Origin: Eonycteris spelaea
Taxonomy: Eukaryota; Chordata; Mammalia; Chiroptera; Pteropodidae
Length of the DNA stretch: 64,000 nt
Direction: 5' to 3'
NCBI GenBank assembly: GCA_003508835.1
Contig: PUFA01000183.1
Location: 1,302,001-1,366,000 of the forward strand
This document shows positions 62,001 through 64,000 of this stretch, in pieces (position 1 is the first letter of the stretch; the number at the start of each line of letters is the position of its first letter). A program made the position numbers and the translations under genes. The notes beneath the pieces are model-generated. The model was not told the origin of the DNA and made no database searches. It worked only from the letters and a program-made list of their open reading frames with translations.

Positions 62001-63250
62001 TTACTATCTCTGGAAATTGCCATCTCTTAATTTTTGCAAAGCTATATTTGTTCCTTTTCATTTATCATCAGTGACTCAGATCTTCCATCTGAAGAGATCC
62101 AATAAAAAAGTATATATGACCAGAATAAAAGAGAAGAGTTAGGACACAGAGAAGGTCATCCACTGCAGGGACATGTTGCAAAACCTCCAGTTTGGTGGCT
62201 CATTATCTCAGGGTTATATACTACAAAAGAAACACTTTGACAACTACTGTTTTTAGAGTTAAATTTTAAATGTTATTTTTGTAATGTAAACCCTTCTTGT
62301 CATGTAAACTCTTCAGTTTTACAATTCAGCCTTTTCTCCATGACTTAAGAGGTTGCCAGTAATCTTTGTGTCACCAGTTTGGTTTAGTGTACATTTCACT
62401 TAAGGTATTGTTATTATGTAGCTTTTATTCATATCCCAGTGGTGGGAAAATTAGTCTTAAAATGCTGGGCAACAACAACAAAAGCGTCCAAGAAAAGTGT
62501 CAAGGTAATTTGGAAAAGTGTAGTTTTACAATTTCTAAAAAGGAGTAAACCAGCGGAAAGGTGCCACCATGTTGGGGCTGTGTGTCTGGTGGCATCACCA
62601 TCTAGTCTATAGACAGCGAAACCAAAACATAATAATAGCTATGTGAGGGCAGGGACCGTGTCTCATTTGCTCACTGTCGTATCTTCAGTACTTGTCATTG
62701 TAGATGCTCAAATTGCAAGTTTTTAAAATGTGGAATGAATGAGGAACACGAGTGCAGGCCTCTGCTAGAGGAAAATCAGGCAGGAGCCATCCTTACCAAA
62801 GGGATCTGTTGTTGCTCTCTGACTGCCACTGGTCTCTTGTGATGGACATCTGTTCCACCTGCTATCACAGCTATCAGCAGAAGCTCAGACATCATAGCTA
62901 GTTTGCGCTGAAAATGATAATGACTTCAGTATGCAGAGTATCTTACCTCCTAGAGTCTAAGTGAGTTAGTGTAAGTAAACAGATGTCAGCTTTCAGATTA
63001 TGTTAGGAATAAAACAGCTGAGGTATATTACTAGATGGTTAAAGCTTGGTCTCACTAGTCAGGCTAATGCTTTGGTTCTTTGACTTTAAAAACTTCATGT
63101 GTCTTCATTTGTCTCTTAAGCTTTATGCAAATCACATTAGCAGCTTAAAAATGTGAGCCTTTCTGTGCTTTCTCTTTTTACCTTCTCTTTTCTCTTTAAG
63201 CAGACCCCAGCAGAATCAGGATTGCTTTGGAAAAAGAAGCAAGGACAGTG
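49900..63250 (+). CDS. NEK3: NEK3 serine/threonine kinase, first ten coding exons (gene runs off the right edge)
   Basis: NIMA-related kinase NEK3, a mainly cytoplasmic Ser/Thr kinase linked to prolactin-receptor/VAV signalling and microtubules. Spliced exons give the whole kinase domain: glycine loop GEGSFG (residues 11-16), Lys33 in FAVKEI, HRD at 125-127, DFG at 145-147, the activation-loop threonine at 165 (the position known in human NEK3) in [13 protein letters not shown], and [18 protein letters not shown]. Coding exons 1-8 are intact. Exon 9 carries a net +1 in a 7-A run (61497-61503), so the frame ends at TAA 61506-61508 after 284 codons (human about 506). Exon 10 (63204-63250) still encodes conserved NEK3 residues (PSRIRIAL) in the other frame. 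Start: ATG 49900, in a spliced exon beginning 49846. Confidence 0.92.
50017..50590. other. NEK3 intron, nothing named
   Basis: AT-rich, no exon or recognised repeat. Confidence 0.4.
50595..50765 (-). repeat. MER5-type hAT element
   Basis: 'cctcagaatcacctggaggg' near the start and 'aatttgcatttttaacagg' near the end give the layout of the short nonautonomous hAT-Charlie MER5 group, here in reverse orientation. Confidence 0.75.
50813..50930 (-). pseudogene. 5S rRNA pseudogene
   Basis: 118 nt whose minus strand aligns along the whole length of 5S rRNA; the plus strand shows 'ctactaaccaggcc' and 'ccctgcttagcttc', the complements of the internal control region and loop. Roughly 15% of positions differ by eye, so it is not a working gene. 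The AT-rich TTAATTAATTAATT just left of it (its 3' side) resembles a decayed A-tail, suggesting a retrocopy. Confidence 0.9.
50931..51438. other. NEK3 intron, nothing named
   Basis: No exon or repeat recognised. Confidence 0.4.
51439..51532 (+). CDS. NEK3: NEK3 coding exon 2
   Basis: 94 bp, [20 protein letters not shown]..., with the alpha-C helix Glu. Donor GAAG|GTAAAT. Followed by an 87-nt intron that is open in frame. Confidence 0.92.
51620..51717 (+). CDS. NEK3: NEK3 coding exon 3
   Basis: 98 bp, [20 protein letters not shown]..., the kinase hinge. Acceptor TTGTAG|CT, donor ATG|GTAAGA. Confidence 0.92.
51718..52821. other. NEK3 intron 3, nothing named
   Basis: AT-rich intron with short A and T runs. 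No exon or confident repeat. Confidence 0.4.
52822..52905 (+). CDS. NEK3: NEK3 coding exon 4
   Basis: 84 bp, exactly 28 codons ending HRDIKSK (catalytic loop). Donor AAG|GTAAGT. Confidence 0.92.
52906..53449. other. NEK3 intron 4, nothing named
   Basis: Ordinary intronic sequence; no repeat that I can name. Confidence 0.4.
53450..53517 (+). CDS. NEK3: NEK3 coding exon 5
   Basis: 68 bp, [20 protein letters not shown]... with the DFG motif. Donor CCAA|GTATGT. Followed by a 93-nt intron that is open in frame. Confidence 0.92.
53611..53697 (+). CDS. NEK3: NEK3 coding exon 6
   Basis: 87 bp, [20 protein letters not shown]..., activation loop and the APE-equivalent PPE. Donor AAAG|GTAAGT. Confidence 0.92.
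53930..54680. repeat. MER5-type element, then old antisense L1 3' end
   Basis: 53935-54095 is MER5-like ('gggaagcaggcatcagtaat'). 54190-54680 is the antisense old L1 3' layout ('aagtaatatgtgtccattg', 'atagaagtagcaacacc'). Confidence 0.6.
54681..55726. other. NEK3 intron 6, unassigned
   Basis: Small frames on both strands at 55020-55330 show no known protein. It may hold part of an old repeat of the 7843/26640 family ('agatgatggagatgctta', 'gaagacacattttggctt'). Confidence 0.35.
55727..55781 (+). CDS. NEK3: NEK3 coding exon 7
   Basis: 55 bp, [19 protein letters not shown]. Acceptor TTCCAG|T, donor CCA|GTAAGT. Confidence 0.92.
55998..56600 (-). mobile_element. L1 3' end, antisense, with (TA)n tail
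   Basis: A run of about 22 TA units (55998-56042) is followed by 'cctaaaatttgccatttta', 'attgtgcaaccatcacgac', 'tgtaaatggaattgtacaac' and 'ctaggagtggaactgtcgg'. The TA run stands where the A-tail should be. Confidence 0.8.
56990..57102 (+). repeat. MER5-type element, left half (split)
   Basis: 'tactgatgcctaggcca' to 'gagcattagtg'. Its continuation is at 59837-59900 ('cattagtgtttttaaaac ... gattcttctaatgtg'), so a 2.7 kb insertion separates the halves. Confidence 0.75.
57103..59836 (-). mobile_element. L1 / half-L1 insertion with an 8-bp target duplication and possible 3' transduction
   Basis: Inserted in a MER5-type element; CATTAGTG flanks it on both sides (57095-57102, 59837-59844). On the minus strand it starts GGAGGAGGAAAAATGGCG, an L1-like 5' end, followed by a GC-richer 5' UTR (about 59000-59836), ORF1-like text (58020-58990) and an L1 3' UTR ending near 57550 in an A-rich stretch. 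ORF2 is missing, which fits a half-L1 (HAL1) or an internally deleted L1. A further 430 bp without L1 features (57125-57550) ends in an A-rich tail (plus-strand GGTTTTGTTTGTTTGTTTT). Confidence 0.7.
59837..59900 (+). repeat. MER5-type element, right half
   Basis: Continues the element interrupted at 57102. Confidence 0.7.
59901..60889. other. NEK3 intron 7, nothing named
   Basis: AT-rich, no exon or confident repeat. Confidence 0.4.
60890..61090 (+). CDS. NEK3: NEK3 coding exon 8
   Basis: 201 bp, 67 codons, [12 protein letters not shown] ... [18 protein letters not shown], the end of the kinase C-lobe. Donor GAG|GTATGC. Confidence 0.92.
61150..61400 (-). repeat. Old antisense L1 3' end
   Basis: 'gttctacatgcttataaaa' and the following text up to 'ttttaaatggcatttttac' resemble the old L1 3' ends at 2640 and 54190. 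Confidence 0.45.
61458..61531 (+). CDS. NEK3: NEK3 coding exon 9 with A-tract frameshift
   Basis: Acceptor [23 protein letters not shown] then seven A; the frame reads KKI and stops at TAA 61506. With one base fewer in the run, the frame continues to the donor (AAGG|GTAAGA) and matches the NEK3 Lys-rich linker. Confidence 0.85.
61532..63203. other. NEK3 intron 9; L2 fragment near 62645-62750
   Basis: Mostly unassigned. 62646-62750 has L2 order ('gtgagggcagggaccgtgtc', then 'tggaatgaatgagg'). Confidence 0.5.
63204..63250 (+). CDS. NEK3: NEK3 coding exon 10
   Basis: 47 bp, acceptor AAGCAG|AC. It encodes [15 protein letters not shown] in the frame downstream of the exon 9 lesion; donor GTG|GTAAAT. 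The persistence of the protein sequence suggests selection was acting until recently, or that the lesion is an error or allele. Confidence 0.8.
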
Positions 63251-63570
63251 GTAAATGCTTTAAAATTCAATTTATGAAACAACTATTTCCTGGGTACTGG
63301 TGCTGTTAGGTGTTATGGGATATTTGGAAGACTGTAATGTAGCCTGGTCTCCCCAGTTTAATAGTTTTTCATCTTTAGGCATGTTAAGTGATTGGTAGCT
63401 GTTGTCCTGTGCTGCCAGTGAGCCACTTTAGATCACCATTTGTTTTTTTTGTTTGTTTTTAATTATTGGTGACAAGTGGTTTTAATATAAATGTGAGAGA
63501 ACTTTGTTCAGCTTTCAGTTATGAAAATCTCATTTTAGCCTAACTTTTGATTTGTTTTTTATTGTGGTGA

Positions 63571-64000
63571 ATATATATATATATATATAACAGAATTTAC
63601 CATGTTAGCCATTTCTGTGGTATTATAGATACAATTCAATGGTATTAATTACCCTAACCCTTCACAAAATTGTGTAACCATCACTACTATCTGTTTCCAG
63701 TACCTTTTCATCATTCCAAACAGAAACTCTGTACACATTAAACTGTAACTCCGCATTCTTTTCTTACCTCCACACCCACTCCAGTCCCTGGTAACCTCTT
63801 TTCTACGCTCTGTCTCTAGGACATAATTTACCTATTCTAAATATTTCATATAAGTGGAATCATACAATGTTTTTCCTTTTGTGTCTGGCTTGTTTTGCTT
63901 TGGTTCATATTTTCAAGGTTCATTCACATTATGGCATGTATCAGAATTTCCTTCCTTTTTATTTAGACCACTGTTTTGATATTGACATCTTTCTGTTTAA
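63571..64000 (-). mobile_element. L1 3' end, antisense, with (TA)n
   Basis: A (TA)n run at 63571-63590, then 'aatttaccatgttagccat', 'aaattgtgtaaccatcact' and 'ggaatcatacaatgttttt'. Same family as 55998-56600; cut by the window edge. Confidence 0.78.

Noticed and set aside
1..64000. CRISPR arrays, operons, bacterial-type defence systems
   Set aside because: Spliced genes, CpG islands and mammalian repeats exclude a prokaryotic source; no regularly spaced repeat array is present.

Overview
The window is nuclear DNA of a placental mammal. Genes are split into short exons with GT/AG splice sites, three CpG islands mark promoters, and most of the rest is mammalian repeat (L1, L2, MIR, MER5-like hAT, MaLR and ERVL LTRs, a gammaretrovirus-like provirus). 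No primate Alu, rodent B1/B2, carnivore tRNA-Lys or ruminant SINE was recognised. The 3' ends of the younger L1 copies (27.9 kb and 57.6 kb) resemble laurasiatherian, possibly bat, L1. That assignment is from memory and tentative.

Layout. 1-5.6 kb: 5' end of VPS36 (minus strand), with only coding exon 1 seen and the rest intronic repeat. 5.8-22.3 kb: intergenic, filled with nested LTR elements, a tRNA-Val pseudogene, L1 pieces and a 4.9 kb minus-strand class I ERV (16407-21270) with two LTRs, a 4-bp target duplication and a primer site matching tRNA-Thr. 22.3-40.9 kb: CKAP2 locus (plus strand), nine exons with splice sites in place. 40.9-47.5 kb: intergenic repeats, including a solo MaLR LTR with a perfect 5-bp duplication. 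47.5-64 kb: NEK3 (plus strand) from its CpG island through ten coding exons; the gene runs off the right edge.

Main result. VPS36 exon 1 and the first eight NEK3 coding exons are intact, but CKAP2 is broken by about twelve frame changes in six of nine exons, including one two codons after its start codon with no in-frame replacement ATG. Every splice site and most of the protein similarity persist. This looks like recent loss of a mitotic spindle gene, or a locally bad assembly. NEK3 has one net +1 change in a 7-A run that would end the protein at 284 residues, just after the kinase domain.

Other points. An almost perfect 85-bp inverted repeat flanks CKAP2 exon 6. Two short NEK3 introns (87 and 93 nt) are multiples of three without stops. 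An L1/half-L1 insertion with an 8-bp duplication splits a MER5-type element and may carry a 3' transduction. The order VPS36-CKAP2-NEK3 differs from the human order (NEK3-THSD1-VPS36-CKAP2, from memory) and fits one inversion. I found no new multi-gene system.
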